Shown piece by piece: positions 61,836 to 64,000 of a stretch of 64,000 bases of DNA. A program made the position numbers and the translations under genes. Location: positions 124,001 through 188,000 of the forward strand of contig CAJNOP010000204.1 in assembly GCA_905250075.1 (NCBI GenBank), written 5' to 3'. How positions within the stretch are numbered: the first letter of the stretch is position 1; every line of letters begins with the position of its first letter. The DNA is from Rotaria sp. Silwood1 (taxonomy: Eukaryota; Rotifera; Eurotatoria; Philodinida; Philodinidae). The notes below the pieces were generated by a model, which did not search any database, was not told where the DNA came from, and was given only the letters and a program-made list of their open reading frames with translations.

Positions 61836-62715
61836 AGTCCTAATAAAAAAAGCAAGTTTGAAAAGAAATTTTCACTATAGGTATTCAGGAAAGTGATGTT
61901 TAAATTTTCTGTCTATGTGACTTGAAACCCTATTCATTATCTTGAAAAAAAAATAAGTCTTCATATGCTCATATGTTTATCTGCACTCTGATTGGTTGAA
62001 TAAAAGCAATCTATGATATTTTTGTATGAGTCAATCAGAGATTTATGCTATCTGGCTCTCCATCAATGAAGTTTCTGAATTCTAGAAGCTCAAGCCATCA
62101 GCGTGTACGAATGTGAGATCGATCAAGTGTTTCTGAAGGTGTGAATGAATATGAGTTTTGGTATGAGTCAGGCTCTGACTGTAAGTTAAGGAGACTTTTG
62201 CCAGATGGAACAGTTTAAAATTGGAATTTTTATTTTCGAAATCAGAAAGAAATCTTACAACCGTTTTTCTGTGAACAAATCTTTGACATGCTTTTCAATT
62301 GAGAAAATACTTGATTTTGTTTCTGTTCATTTATAAATACTATGTTTAAATGTATGTTAGGATAGAGAAAAATAATAACAAGAATATATACATGGAGCTC
62401 AGTTTGGATAAACAATTCAAGAAAGTTATTTTATTCGATATGATTGTTTTCTCAACAAAAAAAAACTCCTAGGAAATTTCATTAAAAAAAAGCAAAAGAT
62501 ACAGATTTGAAGAGAACAAAACTTGTGAGAATTTTTTTTCTCGTCGAAATTAAAGTTCAAAAAGTTTTTTTTTACTATGGTTTTTTTTCGAAGCTCAAGC
62601 TTCCCATGCCATACAAAGCGCCTAAATCAGTTGAATGTTGTCCCTTGTACCCTATTAACTTTATTGAAATAAAAAGATAAGAATATTAAAAACGAAAAGA
62701 AAGAATTTAAATATA
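61836..62715. other. Intergenic, downstream of COG8
   Basis: AT-rich with A and T runs; no exon seen. Confidence 0.45.
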
Positions 62716-63554
62716 TTATTCAATTATATCAGATTTATTATCAATATCTTCTGTTTTTTCTTGCTCATGTTGTTGTTGTTCTTCTTCTTCTTCTTCTTCT
62801 TCGGACGTTGGAATTTGTTCTTTTATTTCATGTGGAATAGTTTCAACTTCTGATGGAAGAACATCAGTTTCAGTTGATTGAATAGTTTTTTTTGACATCA
62901 CTGAATCAATAATAGTTTTAATTGGTTCAATAATTTGTTCAATATCAATTTGATTTAATTTCGATTTTTCACTTACATCCAATATTGATACACCTAATTC
63001 ACGAGCTAATTGTGCATCAGGAAATAATGCTTGAATGCAAGTATTTATATATGGAATAAATATTCTTATAAATATACGTAAAAAATCAATGAAATGTTCA
63101 GATTCAATTACTGTTAATGTTACTTTTTCAGATTTATAATAATTTACTAAAATATTTCTAATATGTATTAATGAATCAGTAAGAAGTTGTTTGATAGTTA
63201 AAACAATTGATAAAGGACAACAAAGACGAAGATCATTGAATGCTGTAAGTAGAACATTACAATAAACAGCTAATGGTGTATAATTAACAAGAATCATTGG
63301 TGGTGAAAATGGATTTATTGATGTTGTTGAAGAATCTAATGTTGTTAATTGAACATATTGATCAAATGTATATGAATTAAGTAATTGTTCAAAAATATGA
63401 TTAGCTTCATCAAGTGAATTTTGAAAATTTGCTATTGTTGTTTGAGAAAAAAATTGAATAAATAATGGTCGAAAATCAAAACCATATCGAGAAAATGAAG
63501 CACCAAAATACATTACTTGACCAAGTAATGATTCAAGTCGTTGATATTGTGAAC
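62716..63554 (-). CDS. COG8: Conserved oligomeric Golgi complex subunit 8, 3' exon
   Basis: Last exon of COG8, a lobe B subunit of the COG tethering complex that acts in retrograde traffic at the Golgi. The exon opens after a T-rich acceptor (AG at 63556-63555) with phase-1 entry and reads GSQYQRLESLLGQVMYFGAS, close to human GSQYQQLESLLGQVMYFGLS. It continues with FSRYGFDFRPLF, ILVNYTPLAVYCNVLLTAFN, DLRLCCPLS, IPYINTCIQALFPDAQLA and RELGVSILDVS. The C-terminal tail is acidic with a run of eight Glu and a His/Gln patch. About 279 codons are present; the N-terminal half lies beyond the window, since 63555-64000 shows no exon. An ATG at 63513 is internal, not the start. Confidence 0.93.
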
Positions 63555-64000
63555 CTAATTATAAAAAAAAAGAAAAACTTATTATTCATTCAAGATTAAA
63601 AAATCATTTTTTGACAAAAAAAAAAGTTCTTTTTTGTCAATAGTTCTTCATTTCAGATTAATGCTATTCAATTATACTTGAAATGGGTAGAGTGTTTCAT
63701 GAATACAATAAATTCATTCAGTATGATCTGAAGTCGTCATCTTATGACGAGAAAATATGAGCACATATTTCGAGCTTAGATTTTGATGTCGAGTAGAAAT
63801 TTGTCAGTTGAAAACTTTCATGCTGATATCTTTTAATCGTTAAAACTATCAAGATCGATACAAAAAAAACGGATTGGTCCGGATTCAAGTATGCATCCAA
63901 TCGATCATGATGAATGTTGAAAACGTATGTTTTGGTCTTCACTTGATTGTAGTCCTATGAGCATAGGATCGCTAACAAACTAAAATTTTCTCTACAAATA
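63555..64000. other. COG8 intron running off the window
   Basis: At least 446 bp with no recognisable COG8 exon; much longer than typical introns here, so it may also hold an insertion. Confidence 0.5.

Overview
This is AT-rich (roughly 70% A+T by eye) nuclear DNA from an animal. Every confidently recognised gene is a eukaryotic one split by GT-AG introns, mostly 50-65 bp long with T-rich 3' ends. Torsin, CCDC149, an SRSF3/7-type SR protein, POLE3, TRMT10A and COG8 point to a metazoan. Three further signs make a bdelloid rotifer (Rotaria-like) the best guess: degenerate TGTGGG-type repeats (the bdelloid telomere repeat as I recall it), acceptor-like AGs directly upstream of several start codons as expected for spliced-leader trans-splicing, and a fungal/bacterial-looking zinc dehydrogenase. 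The organism call is an inference.

Layout. 1-7.8 kb: no gene seen; it holds a G-rich array facing a C-rich array (2635-2843). 7.8-18.9 kb: a tight co-oriented plus-strand cluster of TRMT10A, POLE3, pantothenate kinase, torsin and the first two exons of CCDC149, which runs into a 100-N gap. The long introns in this cluster carry an 800-bp piggyBac-like element (TRMT10A) and a foldback palindrome (PANK). 19-23.4 kb: a minus-strand MCM5 relic and a complete 11-exon SR-protein gene with a 13-nt microexon. 24-26 kb: a minus-strand serine hydrolase with a foldback element in its last intron. 26.4-28.5 kb: a probably broken minus-strand gene and an intact secreted protein gene of unknown family. 28.5-33.3 kb: mostly empty, with a near loopless palindrome and a possible decayed gene. 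33.4-34.4 kb: an intronless minus-strand GRDP/DUF1399-like gene.

37.5-58 kb is dominated by an old segmental duplication. Copies A (about 37.5-44.1 kb) and C (about 54.2-57.9 kb) each carry a Thr/Ser-rich, mucin-like single-pass membrane protein gene. Copy B (about 45.7-47.1 kb) keeps only upstream flank. Between B and C lies a zinc-dependent alcohol/formaldehyde-type dehydrogenase. 58-62.7 kb is gene-free with degenerate repeats, and the 3' part of COG8 (minus strand) closes the window.

The housekeeping genes serve unrelated processes: tRNA methylation, replication/chromatin, CoA synthesis, ER/nuclear-envelope AAA+ function, splicing and Golgi tethering. Their clustering may reflect compact or polycistronic organisation rather than one pathway. 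Exon coordinates come from reading splice sites by eye and checking that phases join; none were tested against transcripts.
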